64,000 bases of DNA from Candidatus Saccharimonadota bacterium (GTDB taxonomy: Bacteria > Patescibacteriota > Saccharimonadia > Saccharimonadales > UBA4665), in NCBI GenBank assembly GCA_028286345.1, contig JAQBRT010000001.1, positions 372,001 through 436,000 of the forward strand, given 5' to 3'. Within the stretch, counting starts at the first letter, position 1. Each line of letters starts with the position of its first letter. The notes under the pieces are model-generated. The model worked only from the letters and a program-made list of their open reading frames with translations, was not told the DNA's origin and did no database searches. This document shows, piece by piece, positions 27,409 through 36,350 of the stretch. The position numbers and the translations under genes were made by a program.

Positions 27409-27927
27409 ATGAATAAGCTAGAAATCCTTGGTACAACCTTTGACCAGCTAGTTGCCGCAAGCAAAATGCGGACTATTCTGCACATGTTCAATGTGATCCA
27501 GAACCCTGAGCCATATATTGCCAGTATCACCCCAGACGATATCGAGCAAAACTATTTTTTCTTACCTGAGTTTGATTTATTTCGTCCAGAGCTAGGCATC
27601 AGCGACCGCACGCGTAACCTGACGCTCTATCTTGGTGACATGGCAACACAGTTTGCACCTGACCGCGGTGAACCCCTCAGGAAAGCACTCGTCACTTTTG
27701 GCGATGCGGTAACCGACAAGCGTTATGACCGTCCGTATTTTGTTGATACTAAGGGGCGGCAACTTACCGCAAACCAAATACTACCTGAGCCCGTCATATT
27801 AGAAAGTGCCGTTAATGCCATGCTTCTTGATAAAAGCCCAACACTACTCAACATTTATGTTGAACAATCGATTGCACGGCTTGGCGACCGTGTACCGCAG
27901 CTGCCTGGCCTTACTGATCCCGCTTAG
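27409..27927 (+). CDS. Protein of unknown function
   Basis: 172 residues from 27409 (MNKLEILGTTFDQLV). Soluble, mixed alpha/beta composition, no signal peptide, no motif I recognise ('FLPEFDLFRPELGISDRTRNLTLYLGDMA' is the most distinctive segment). Convergent with the dedA gene and overlapping its end by 17 bases. Frame openness for the whole stretch and the promoter support it as a gene. Confidence 0.72.
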   Translation: MNKLEILGTTFDQLVAASKMRTILHMFNVIQNPEPYIASITPDDIEQNYFFLPEFDLFRPELGISDRTRNLTLYLGDMATQFAPDRGEPLRKALVTFGDAVTDKRYDRPYFVDTKGRQLTANQILPEPVILESAVNAMLLDKSPTLLNIYVEQSIARLGDRVPQLPGLTDPA

Positions 27928-28522
27928 CGGCTCGCCTGCGTAGGTGTAATTTTCCGGCATGGTAGATTGCTGGTAGCACCGAGAAAGCAATCGCTGCGCC
28001 AATAATTATCAAAATATAGGTGTCGATGTTAGGAATCCGGCTGCCTACATAATAGCCGACGAGCGTAATAGATACAGCCCAGGAAATATCACCAATGGTA
28101 TTGAATAGTACAAATCGCCGGTATTCCATCTGGCCAACCCCGGCCAATAGTGGCGTAAAGCTGCGCACGATTGGCAAGAAATGTGAAACTAGTAATGTCT
28201 TGGCGCCATAGCGTTCAAAGAACTTTTCTGAGGTATTAATGTGGCTTTTATTAAAAATAACTCCATCGGGCTTTGTGAAAACTGCTGGACCAAGCTTGCG
28301 GCCAATAAAGTAACCGGTGTTATCACCCAAAATAGCAGCAATGGCGGCTACGATGATAACGCCAAGAATAGGCAAGTGACCCTGGTGGGCATAGATACCG
28401 GCGGCGATTAGCAGGGTGTCGCCTGGTAAGAAAAAGCCCAAAAACAGCCCGGCTTCGGCGTATAAAATGAAGGCTAGCAGTGGTAAACCGCCGGCTTGAA
28501 TAAGGTGTGTAACGTTTAACAT
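27911..28522 (-). CDS. DedA-family membrane protein (VTT domain)
   Basis: 203 residues. The family's 'FFLPGDTLLIAAGIYA' and 'GRKLGPAVF...SEKFFERYGAKTLLVSHFLPIVRSFTPLLAGVGQMEYRRFVLFNTIGDISW' are all present, including the conserved 'F.P..R' element. DedA proteins are inner-membrane proteins linked to lipid flipping (polyprenyl phosphate or phospholipid) and envelope homeostasis. Four to five membrane helices; basic C-terminus (KLHLRRRAAKRDQ). Confidence 0.92.
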   Translation of the reverse strand: MLNVTHLIQAGGLPLLAFILYAEAGLFLGFFLPGDTLLIAAGIYAHQGHLPILGVIIVAAIAAILGDNTGYFIGRKLGPAVFTKPDGVIFNKSHINTSEKFFERYGAKTLLVSHFLPIVRSFTPLLAGVGQMEYRRFVLFNTIGDISWAVSITLVGYYVGSRIPNIDTYILIIIGAAIAFSVLPAIYHAGKLHLRRRAAKRDQ

Positions 28523-28579
28523 CCCACTAGCTTACAAGATTCTGCTATAATTACATAGTACCAACGGAGGTAAATGACC

Positions 28580-29305
28580 ATGACACAAGATACTATTTCA
28601 CTGAACCTCGAGCCACGCACTATTTCAGGCAAAGCCGTAAAGCACCTGCGCCGCGATGGACATGTGCCTGCAGTCATTCATGACCACGGCAAAGATTCGC
28701 TCAATGTCCAGGCCAGTTACACCGATATGCTAAAGGTCTGGCAGCTCGCCGGCAAGCACCACCCGGTCAATATTAAGACCGATGGTAAGAGCATGACGGC
28801 CCTTATTAAAAGTGCTACGTTTGACCCACAAAAGCACATGCTGACACACGTAGTTTTTAATGCCGTTAACGCCAACCAAACTGTCGAAGCCGAGATCCCG
28901 ATTCATCCTAAGTACGATGAAGGCAATGAGGCCTCACCAGCCGAACGCACCGGTTACATTGTTCTGAGCCAGCTTGAAACTGTAGCTGTTGAAGCCACGC
29001 CAAGCCACCTGCCTGACATGCTGTACTACGATGCCGAAAAGCTGGTAAACATTGGTGACCACGCTACGGTTGCAGATCTGGTTGTCCCTGCAGGCGTTGA
29101 AGTTAAAACTGATGCCGGGCACGCTATTGCTACCGTCTTTGAACCAAGCGCCCTGGCCGCAGCCAACGACGCAGCTGGTGGTGACGCCGAACCAGAAGAC
29201 GCTGAAGAAGTTGAATCCGAACACGAGAGTGGCACCGTGGAAGGTGACCAAGCCGAAGAAAACCGCCCAGGCGGCAAAAAAGAATTCGAAGCCAAAGGCG
29301 AATAG
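28580..29305 (+). CDS. rplY: 50S ribosomal protein L25/general stress protein Ctc
   Basis: L25 binds 5S rRNA. Two ATGs are possible: 28574 and 28580. The GGAGG at 28565-28569 is only 4 bases from the first and 10 from the second, so I choose 28580 (MTQDTISLNLEPRT). The 241-residue product has the L25 domain (about 1-90: ISGKAVKHLRRDGHVPAVIH) and the TL5/CTC C-terminal beta domain (about 98-190). A long acidic tail (DAEPEDAEEVESEHESG) follows, common in the CTC form. A TATAAT lies at about 28546. Confidence 0.94.
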   Translation: MTQDTISLNLEPRTISGKAVKHLRRDGHVPAVIHDHGKDSLNVQASYTDMLKVWQLAGKHHPVNIKTDGKSMTALIKSATFDPQKHMLTHVVFNAVNANQTVEAEIPIHPKYDEGNEASPAERTGYIVLSQLETVAVEATPSHLPDMLYYDAEKLVNIGDHATVADLVVPAGVEVKTDAGHAIATVFEPSALAAANDAAGGDAEPEDAEEVESEHESGTVEGDQAEENRPGGKKEFEAKGE

Positions 29306-29306
29306 C

Positions 29307-31082
29307 CTAGTCTTCTATGAACCCGCCGCTTTGGTGCTGCCAAAGCATAGCGTAGATACCTTTGTGCTTAAGCAGGTGTTCATGGCTGCCTTGTTCAACA
29401 ATCTTGCCATTGTCCATAACCACAATCCGGTCCATGTTGCGGAGTGTTGAAAGGCGGTGGGCAATAGCAATGACAGTCTTGTCTTGCCAAAGTGCCTCAA
29501 GAGCGCGCTGAATTAAGACTTCGCTTTCGCTGTCGAGCGCGCTGGTGGCTTCGTCCATGATTAAAATCGGCTTATTATCTAGGTACGCACGGGCGATTGC
29601 AATGCGCTGTCGCTGACCAGCCGAAAGCTTGACGCCACGCTCACCGACCATGGCATCATATCTTTCGGGGATTTTTTGAATGAACTCATCAGCGTGGGCG
29701 CGTTTGGCGGCTACAATAACTTCCTCAAGTGTCACATCGCGGTCTGTTGCGTAGGCAATATTTTCGGCAATGGTGCGGTGGAAGAGACTGGTATCCTGTG
29801 GCACGAATGAAATCAGGTCAACTAGGGCACTCCCTGTCAATGCTTTCCCGTCGACACGTAAACTGCCCTCAGCAGAATCGTAGTAACCAAGCAGTAATTT
29901 GGTCAGGGTTGACTTGCCGCTACCGCTTTTACCAACAATACCCACTTTTTCGCCCTTAGCTACGGATAGCTTAATAGCGGACAGTACTGGTATGTCCGGG
30001 TTATCGGGATAGGCAAAGCTGAGATCATGGACGTCTAGTTGCTTTTTAAGTTCGGGCACGCTTTTGAGTTTTACCGTTTCAGGCGACAAGGCGCCAACGT
30101 TTTCGCTACCAAACAGATAGTTATGAGCTTCTTCTATACGCGAAAAACGTAAGCTAAACTGTGATACGTTCCAAACAACTTCCCAAATAAAGTTTGAGAA
30201 TAACAAGATAGTTGAAAGCAACGCAGCAAAGTCTCCCAAACTGATCTGGTGGTGTTTGAAGAGGTAGAAGTTATAGGCGATAGTCACCGGCCATATCACA
30301 TTGCGCACAAAGAACGACATACTACCCCAGAAGAGTATGCTCCAGATGAATGATCTGCGGCTGGCTTCGAGGGTGATGGCTTGTTCTTGGCCTACTGCCG
30401 ATGCTTCTTTAGCCTCTGTGCGGAACGATTTTACGTTGGTAAAGTTAGCAATAATGTCAATGACACGGGCATTTTTGGTGGACTGGGCATCGGTGAATGT
30501 CTTTTCGGCAAGGTTATTGCGACGAATAAGAATTCGTCCAACTACGATCATTAAGATGATATTTGCAATAAAGATCAGCCCAGTTTGCACATTAATGGTT
30601 AGCAAAATGCCAATCACCGTAATCATGGTGACGAATTCGCTCGTATAGTTCCAGAACAATGCTTCAAGCAGGTCGCGAAACTCTTTTCCTAAATTGGAAG
30701 TGTAAGACGACAGTTTACCGGTGAACTTATCAACAAAGTAAGGGTATGGTTTGCTTACAAGTTGTTTAAAAACCAGGGTTTCGTAAGCAAAACTCAACGG
30801 GTTAATCAGACGCATGTAGAGGAATTCGCCGAGTCGCCACACCCAATCGTGCAAAGTGCTCAGGGCAATGAGCACGATAACGTACACCAGTCCCATATGG
30901 TAGTTTGCGGGCACTTGCGACAGACTACCAATAAGACGGCCAATGAACAGCGGCACTAATGCTAATGCAACGTTAGCAATAACGAAAGTTATGAATACAG
31001 GCACGAAACGCCAACGATACTGTTTGGCAAAGCTCACGAATGAACGCATGCCGTAATTGGTTACTGATTGTTTAGTCTTCAA
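29307..31082 (-). CDS. ABC exporter half-transporter, second of a pair
   Basis: 591 residues. I set the start at a TTG (31082-31080) with AGGAGG 5 bases upstream; the frame remains open to 31187 but those codons lie inside the previous gene. An N-terminal six-helix membrane domain is followed by the ATPase: Walker A GKSGSGKST, Q-loop 'SFVPQDTSLF', Walker B 'ILIMDEATSALDS', H-loop 'AHRLS'. The signature is LSAGQ instead of LSGGQ. It overlaps the end of the upstream half-transporter by 11 bases, so the two are made together and are likely a heterodimeric exporter for lipid, peptide or drug. Both proteins end in QSGGFIED, showing they are paralogues. Confidence 0.92.
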   Translation of the reverse strand: MKTKQSVTNYGMRSFVSFAKQYRWRFVPVFITFVIANVALALVPLFIGRLIGSLSQVPANYHMGLVYVIVLIALSTLHDWVWRLGEFLYMRLINPLSFAYETLVFKQLVSKPYPYFVDKFTGKLSSYTSNLGKEFRDLLEALFWNYTSEFVTMITVIGILLTINVQTGLIFIANIILMIVVGRILIRRNNLAEKTFTDAQSTKNARVIDIIANFTNVKSFRTEAKEASAVGQEQAITLEASRRSFIWSILFWGSMSFFVRNVIWPVTIAYNFYLFKHHQISLGDFAALLSTILLFSNFIWEVVWNVSQFSLRFSRIEEAHNYLFGSENVGALSPETVKLKSVPELKKQLDVHDLSFAYPDNPDIPVLSAIKLSVAKGEKVGIVGKSGSGKSTLTKLLLGYYDSAEGSLRVDGKALTGSALVDLISFVPQDTSLFHRTIAENIAYATDRDVTLEEVIVAAKRAHADEFIQKIPERYDAMVGERGVKLSAGQRQRIAIARAYLDNKPILIMDEATSALDSESEVLIQRALEALWQDKTVIAIAHRLSTLRNMDRIVVMDNGKIVEQGSHEHLLKHKGIYAMLWQHQSGGFIED

Positions 31083-32862
31083 TGAAGCCTCCTGATTGGC
31101 GGTTCCATAACCTGGCGTACATGCCGTTCTGGCCAAGTAGGTCTTTATGGCTGCCTTGTTCAACAATAGCACCCTTGTCGAGCACAATAATGCGGTCCAT
31201 TTTCTGAATGGTACTCAAGCGGTGGGCAATGATGATGGCAGTTTTATCTTCCATTAGGCGCCACAGGGCATCCTGAATTAAAGCTTCACTTTCGCTATCG
31301 AGGGCCGAAGTCGCCTCGTCCAAAATTAGGATTGGGGCGTTTTTGAGCATGGCACGGGCAATTGCCACGCGCTGCCGCTGGCCACCACTCAATTTGACGC
31401 CGCGCTCACCGACCAGGGTCTTGTAGCCTTCGCTGAGGTTCTCGATGAACTCGTGGGCATGGGCCATTTTAGCGACCGCTTCAATCTCTTTCTGGCTAGC
31501 CTCTGGCCGGCCATAGGCAATGTTGTCAGCGATGCTGCGGTGGAATAGCATTGGTTCCTGTGGTACTAGGCTGGTAGCCCGCCGGACGTCTTCTAGGCGC
31601 ATGTCAGCAATATTATGGCCATCAATAGTAATGGCACCGCTATCGATATCCATTTCTCGCTGCAACAGTTTGGTAATGGTAGTCTTACCGCCACCGCTGA
31701 CGCCAACTAGGCCAATCTTTTCGCCGGGTTTAATCTTTAAGTTTAAGTGGTCAAAAATTGGCTGTTTGCTCTTAGTTTGGTAACGGAAGACCACGTCTTT
31801 GAAAGCCACTTCACCGCGGTGGGCAGTAAAGCTCTCGGCTCCAGGTTTTTCTTGGACCTCTGGTTGCTGGTCAAGGATCTCGACCATAGTTGCCGAATCG
31901 CCAAGGGCGCGGTTTATGTTAACTACCACGCGGTTCGATTCCCACAATCGGCGGGACAAACTCATGGTGTAGTTAATGGCCAGGAATAAGACACCGAGCG
32001 GTGCATGAAAAACGCTGAGCACGGCGACGCCGCCGGCAAATGCCAGTACACTGACACCATTTGTGCCAACATGGCTTATCGTTTGGTTGATCATGATGCT
32101 CTTAAGGAGACGTATGTAATGGCCGACCGTGTCACTGGTCTGCTTATAGAACAATCTGTTTTCATGTTCTTCTGCAGCAAAACTACGGATAGTTGCGACA
32201 TTAGTAATACTATCTGCTAGCTTGGCAGTCCGCAGGCTTTCGCTATCGGCTAAAGCGCGGTCGTAAGGCATTTGCCGTAAGGTACGACGGCCCATCACAA
32301 GCAGGTAAATGATTGAAAATGCACCAAGGCCAAAGGCATACGGCAGCGATACCGTAGCCAACACCACTACTGAGGCGAGCAATGCAGTTAAGCCAGTTAG
32401 CACTGACCACATGAGCTCGTCGGCAACTTTCTCGTATGCCGCAGTAAACTTGTTGGCCTGGGAAACTAAGGCGCCGCCAAAATTGTCCGCATGAAACCGG
32501 CTACTTTGGCGCTGTATATGGTTGAACAGGTAGTTCATGATGTCGCGCTCGCCGTGGATTTCGAACCACCAACCAAAAACACCTTGGACACGCCAAAAAA
32601 CTATTGATATAAGCATTAAGGCGATATATGTGACGATGTAGGTTTTTAGGCCATGTACAGTTATCTCACCGCCACTGGCATAGAGGTCCTGGATTTTGTT
32701 GAAAGCCCGTGATATGACATAGGGTGCCAAAATATCTTGGCTCAACGTAGAAATCACTGCTAAAGCCAGCGCAATAAAGAAGATTAATTTTCGGGGTTTG
32801 GTGAAGTGCCAGTACCAATGCAGGATGCGCCGGACTGGCAGGGATTTTCGGTTATGTTTCAT
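31072..32862 (-). CDS. ABC exporter half-transporter, first of a pair
   Basis: 596 residues, ATG at 32862 with AGGAGG about 8 bases upstream (CAGGAGGCGGTGTCCT-ATG). A basic start, a six-helix exporter domain (about 25-320), then the ATPase domain: Walker A GVSGGGKTT, Q-loop 'SLVPQEPMLF', signature LSGGQ, Walker B 'ILILDEATSALDS', 'AHRLS'. Its signature motif is canonical, unlike that of its partner, a usual sign of an asymmetric heterodimer. Substrate cannot be read from sequence. Confidence 0.93.
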   Translation of the reverse strand: MKHNRKSLPVRRILHWYWHFTKPRKLIFFIALALAVISTLSQDILAPYVISRAFNKIQDLYASGGEITVHGLKTYIVTYIALMLISIVFWRVQGVFGWWFEIHGERDIMNYLFNHIQRQSSRFHADNFGGALVSQANKFTAAYEKVADELMWSVLTGLTALLASVVVLATVSLPYAFGLGAFSIIYLLVMGRRTLRQMPYDRALADSESLRTAKLADSITNVATIRSFAAEEHENRLFYKQTSDTVGHYIRLLKSIMINQTISHVGTNGVSVLAFAGGVAVLSVFHAPLGVLFLAINYTMSLSRRLWESNRVVVNINRALGDSATMVEILDQQPEVQEKPGAESFTAHRGEVAFKDVVFRYQTKSKQPIFDHLNLKIKPGEKIGLVGVSGGGKTTITKLLQREMDIDSGAITIDGHNIADMRLEDVRRATSLVPQEPMLFHRSIADNIAYGRPEASQKEIEAVAKMAHAHEFIENLSEGYKTLVGERGVKLSGGQRQRVAIARAMLKNAPILILDEATSALDSESEALIQDALWRLMEDKTAIIIAHRLSTIQKMDRIIVLDKGAIVEQGSHKDLLGQNGMYARLWNRQSGGFIED

Positions 32863-33092
32863 AGGACACCGCCTCCTGCAGTGTGTTTAGTGAATTGATT
32901 GTAAATATTTGTGTAAAAAGTTTCGAAGCTCGAGATTAGCACACCGTAAAGACGGCGCAGGGTTTTGGTAGTGTTGGTGTGGTTCGCATTGCCGCCTCCA
33001 GGTTACATGCATCGGTGATACAAGTTGCTAAATAGTGTTTTTTATCATATACTAAGCTGTTCATAATTGCAAGCAACGTAAGCAATATCACG

Positions 33093-34490
33093 ATGGAAAA
33101 TTCACCAACTGGTCCACAAACACCCGAGTCAGGCGATTCAAAAGAATCGAAAGACTCAAAAGACTCTAAAAAAACAAAAAGCGCAGAAGCCCTGGGCGCC
33201 TTTATCATTGAACCTAAAGCCGAAAAGGCTGACGACAAGCCCCAGAGCATACTTGAACGCTTAACCGGTAATAAAGACCGCGAAGCACCTAAAGAAGCTG
33301 ATGAAGAAGCGCCACTCGAACACATCAGCGACGAAGAGCGCCAGTATGTAGAAACTGAGTTAGTGGGCACCGCACGCCAAGAATCACCTGCCAATCCCAG
33401 TGCGGACCCTGAAACAGTTGCTGCCGAAGCTGCCGTAAATAACTTCCGCGACAAAATTGAAGATGGTGAAGATTCTGAAACGGCCTTTACTGAAACCCTA
33501 GATGAAATTGCCCAAGAAGAACAACCGCCAGCTGAAGAGTCTTTTGTTGACCTGCGTAATGAAGACGACATGCCAGAACCGATTGTGCTGGGCGGCACCG
33601 GCACGCCGCCATTACCTGGGCCTGAAGACGTGCCAAGTGAACGGACAACGATTATCGAACGCCGGGCACCTGGTGAATTTTTTGCTGGCAATGCTGTAGG
33701 CTATCTTGTTGGCCGCCGCAGTGGCCGGATTAAGACCGAGAAGCAGCTGCTACCCGTTCAAAAGAAGCTGGAGAAGCAGGTTACCGCACTCAAGACTGAA
33801 CTTGAGCGCAAAGAAGAAGTCATCCGGACGGTCGCCGTCGAAAAGCTTCGCGTCCAAAATGGCGAAGTAGTGGCTCCGCTGCAAAGCCTAGAGAAACGCC
33901 AGCCAAGCAAAGCAGTGCCGCTAGAGCGTATAGGCAAGGTCGTAGTGGACGCCGAAACGGTCGCTGCCGTGGCCTCAAGCCGCGAGGCTCAGCCTAAACG
34001 TGTCTCGCCAATTGAAGGCCTGACAGAAAAGGATATCGTCACCCTAAATCGCCAAGAACTACTGACGGTCAGTGAAAAAATAATTATCGAAGGCACTTCG
34101 CTGCGCCACATTTACGAAACCAACCTGGTAGGCGAAAAAGGCCTGCGCCGCCTGGTCGCCGAATTCCTGCGTGGCGGCAACCTCAACAAAGCCCTAAAGC
34201 GCGAGCTAGTCGAAAAAGAAATCGACTTTGAGCGTGACCCGATCCTGCGTGATAAAAACCGCGGCGGTGGTACTGATGGTGGTGGCACGCACCTAGAAGC
34301 CCTGCTGAAAAAAGTCGACAATTTGCCCGGTGGGGACAGTGGTGAAATGGCTGTACTCAAAGCCCGTGCCGCCCACGAAGCAGCCGGACAAGCTAAGCGC
34401 CAACAGCGCCGCAAAACCGCCGACATCTCGATCGCTGCTATTATTGCTATCCTGTTGGCCGCCATCACAACCTTACTAATCAGCCGTTAA
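33093..34490 (+). CDS. Acidic tail-anchored protein of unknown function
   Basis: 465 residues. The first 200 are very acidic and low in complexity, opening with repeated KESKDSKDSKK units. A helix-rich basic middle (about 210-275, KTEKQLLPVQKKLEKQVTALKTELERKEEVI) looks like a coiled coil. A single membrane helix sits at the very C-terminus (IAAIIAILLAAITTLLISR), so the bulk is cytoplasmic. No family recognised. A large minus-strand frame here is a shadow. A TATACT lies at about 33045-33050. Confidence 0.82.
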   Translation: MENSPTGPQTPESGDSKESKDSKDSKKTKSAEALGAFIIEPKAEKADDKPQSILERLTGNKDREAPKEADEEAPLEHISDEERQYVETELVGTARQESPANPSADPETVAAEAAVNNFRDKIEDGEDSETAFTETLDEIAQEEQPPAEESFVDLRNEDDMPEPIVLGGTGTPPLPGPEDVPSERTTIIERRAPGEFFAGNAVGYLVGRRSGRIKTEKQLLPVQKKLEKQVTALKTELERKEEVIRTVAVEKLRVQNGEVVAPLQSLEKRQPSKAVPLERIGKVVVDAETVAAVASSREAQPKRVSPIEGLTEKDIVTLNRQELLTVSEKIIIEGTSLRHIYETNLVGEKGLRRLVAEFLRGGNLNKALKRELVEKEIDFERDPILRDKNRGGGTDGGGTHLEALLKKVDNLPGGDSGEMAVLKARAAHEAAGQAKRQQRRKTADISIAAIIAILLAAITTLLISR

Positions 34491-34495
34491 GCAGG

Positions 34496-34501
34496 TATAC
34501 T
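34496..34501 (+). promoter_or_regulatory. -10 box of a leaderless trhO promoter
   Basis: TATACT ends 7 bases before the trhO ATG at 34509; no Shine-Dalgarno lies between. Confidence 0.55.
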
Positions 34502-34508
34502 AGAACAG

Positions 34509-35393
34509 ATGCAAAAGGTGATTTTATACTACAAGTTTATGCCCATAAGCGACCCCGATGTGGTTCGCTTGTGGCAGCGCGCCCTATGCGAAAAACTCAA
34601 CCTGAAAGGTCGGATTTTAATCTCAAAGCACGGCATTAACGGCACGGTCGGTGGCGATATTGATGACGTTAAAGCTTACGTTAAGGAAACAAAAAGCTAT
34701 TTTAAGGGCATAACGTTTAAGTGGAGCGACGGCTCACGCGATAATTTTCCCAAATTAGCCGTCAAGGTCCGCGATGAGATAGTCACTTTTGGCGCAGCCG
34801 ACGAAATAGAGGTGAATGAACACGGCATTATTGGTGGCGGTAAGCACCTCAAGCCAGCCCAGGTGCATGAGCTGGTTGAAAAATATGGCGACGATGTCAT
34901 CTTTTTTGATGGCCGCAATGCCTATGAAGCAGCCGTCGGCAAATTTAAGGACGCTGTTATACCAGAGATCGGGCACACCCGGGACTTTGGCAAAGAGCTG
35001 GAAGACCCCAAGTACAATGACATCAAAGACAAGCCAGTTGTAACCTACTGTACTGGTGGCATTCGCTGCGAAGTCCTTAGTATGATGATGAAAAAGCGCG
35101 GTTTTAAAGACGTCTACCAAATGGACGGCGGCATCGTAAAATACGGCGAAACTTACAAAGACGATGGCCTATGGGAAGGCTCACTCTACATCTTTGACGA
35201 CCGTATGGGCATGAAATTTAGCGACAATGCCAAAGACATTGGTAGCTGCATCCACTGCTTGGGCAAAACCAGCAACTACGAAAACTGTGCCAACAAACTG
35301 TGCAACAAACTAGTCCTGATTTGCGAAAATTGCCGTAACGACAACCAATACTGCACCGACTGTTCCCCTGTGGGCAGCACAGTAAGACAATAA
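34509..35393 (+). CDS. trhO: tRNA uridine(34) hydroxylase TrhO (rhodanese family, YceA)
   Basis: Oxygen-dependent 5-hydroxyuridine formation at position 34 of tRNA. 294 residues: an N-terminal acylphosphatase-like domain ('[16 protein letters not shown]'), a rhodanese domain with the active-site loop CTGGIRCE (Cys181), and '[13 protein letters not shown]'. The C-terminal Cys-rich part ([22 protein letters not shown]) probably binds zinc. Together with mnmA it gives this genome two wobble-uridine modifications. Confidence 0.94.
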   Translation: MQKVILYYKFMPISDPDVVRLWQRALCEKLNLKGRILISKHGINGTVGGDIDDVKAYVKETKSYFKGITFKWSDGSRDNFPKLAVKVRDEIVTFGAADEIEVNEHGIIGGGKHLKPAQVHELVEKYGDDVIFFDGRNAYEAAVGKFKDAVIPEIGHTRDFGKELEDPKYNDIKDKPVVTYCTGGIRCEVLSMMMKKRGFKDVYQMDGGIVKYGETYKDDGLWEGSLYIFDDRMGMKFSDNAKDIGSCIHCLGKTSNYENCANKLCNKLVLICENCRNDNQYCTDCSPVGSTVRQ

Positions 35394-35458
35394 AACACTT
35401 GAAAAAACAATCCCACGGGAGTAGGCTGGGAATATATTGTAAGTTATGGAGCTAGTCT

Positions 35459-36208
35459 ATGTCAGATATGTCATTTGAGGGCGCACATGCAGAAACGCCC
35501 AGCCCAATTGCGCTGCCGCCTCGTGTAGAGGCTCGTAAGGAAGTGCCCAGAAGCCCAAATTATTTTAAACGGCTTGGGGCAGGCCTTGGTCTTGTTGCCG
35601 TGCTTGGTGGAACCTGGTTTGTTGGCGATAAGGCCAATAGCTATGAACAAGGTCAACGCAACAAGAAGCTAGCTAGCTTCCAAGCTATCGAAGAAACACA
35701 GATTGGTAACGCCCGTAAAGTACCAGTCAAATTGTCCCAGAACGTTATCCTGCTTGAGGCAGGTGTTGTCTACCGCGATACGCCATTCTCAATTAACGAT
35801 AGTAAGCACTTTGGATTCATTAGCCTTAAAGGCAATGTTGCAGGCAAGGTTGCTGAAAGGCAGGAACAAGTGGTCACTAAGCCCGAGGTTTACACTGACC
35901 AGCTCAATAATACCTGGCTTGGCTTTACCTTTACAGATGGCAAGTCGAGCAAGGCTACAAAGTCAACTGCGGAAGTGGCCAGTGACATGGTCTGGGTTAA
36001 TGCCAGCAAGCTTGGTCCAGACGACGCCAAGATTGTTTCGCGCAAGAGCGATAGATCGCTGCCATTTAGTGTAGCAACTGTGCTTGAACACCTGCAGGAA
36101 TCAACGCTGGATGACCACGGCCAGTTCATGAGCGAAGCCGGCAACCCTATTGCCTGGGCTCCAGAAACGCTGACGTTTGAGATTGCTCACCGCGCTGAAC
36201 TAGCATAA
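35459..36208 (+). CDS. Membrane-anchored protein of unknown function
   Basis: 249 residues. A cytoplasmic N-terminal stretch of about 40 residues, one hydrophobic segment (about 42-58, LGAGLGLVAVLGGTWFVG), then a soluble domain on the outside with no motif I recognise ('VYRDTPFSINDSKHFGFISLKGN', 'QLNNTWLGFTFTDGKS'). It opens a run of four genes of unknown function (35459-39928) with similar style, probably one envelope module. Confidence 0.75.
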   Translation: MSDMSFEGAHAETPSPIALPPRVEARKEVPRSPNYFKRLGAGLGLVAVLGGTWFVGDKANSYEQGQRNKKLASFQAIEETQIGNARKVPVKLSQNVILLEAGVVYRDTPFSINDSKHFGFISLKGNVAGKVAERQEQVVTKPEVYTDQLNNTWLGFTFTDGKSSKATKSTAEVASDMVWVNASKLGPDDAKIVSRKSDRSLPFSVATVLEHLQESTLDDHGQFMSEAGNPIAWAPETLTFEIAHRAELA

Positions 36209-36222
36209 AGCATAACCAAATA

Positions 36223-36251
36223 TTGACATATTTAACTATATAAAGTATAAT
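36223..36251 (+). promoter_or_regulatory. Perfect consensus sigma70-type promoter
   Basis: TTGACA (36223-36228), exactly 17 bases, TATAAT (36246-36251). Transcription should start near 36258, about 93 bases before the next gene, and meets a terminator first. Confidence 0.85.
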
Positions 36252-36257
36252 ATACCT

Positions 36258-36312
36258 AATTGTTGCATGACATGAAGGTATGACAGGAGGGTTTCACGCC
36301 CTCCTGTTTTTG
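36258..36312 (+). ncRNA. Short terminated leader or small RNA
   Basis: About 55 bases from the expected start of the consensus promoter to an intrinsic terminator. Three tiny frames are nested in it: ATG-ACA-TGA, ATG-AAG-GTA-TGA, and an 11-codon frame starting at 36280 that runs through the terminator (MTGGFHALLFL). It could be a free small RNA or an attenuator of the gene at 36351. Confidence 0.45.
36283..36312 (+). terminator. Intrinsic terminator
   Basis: Nine-pair stem ACAGGAGGG/CCCTCCTGT with loop TTTCACG, then TTTTTG. It stands between a consensus promoter and the gene at 36351. Confidence 0.8.
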
Positions 36313-36350
36313 TAATAACTGAGTAAGTTTGTAACCGAAAGGAAATTGCC

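Noticed and set aside
32936-33691. 251-codon Ser-rich frame on the minus strand
   Set aside because: It is antisense to the acidic protein at 33093. Its Ser/Arg-rich, low-complexity product is what antisense reading of GAA/GAC-rich codons gives, and it has no ribosome binding site.
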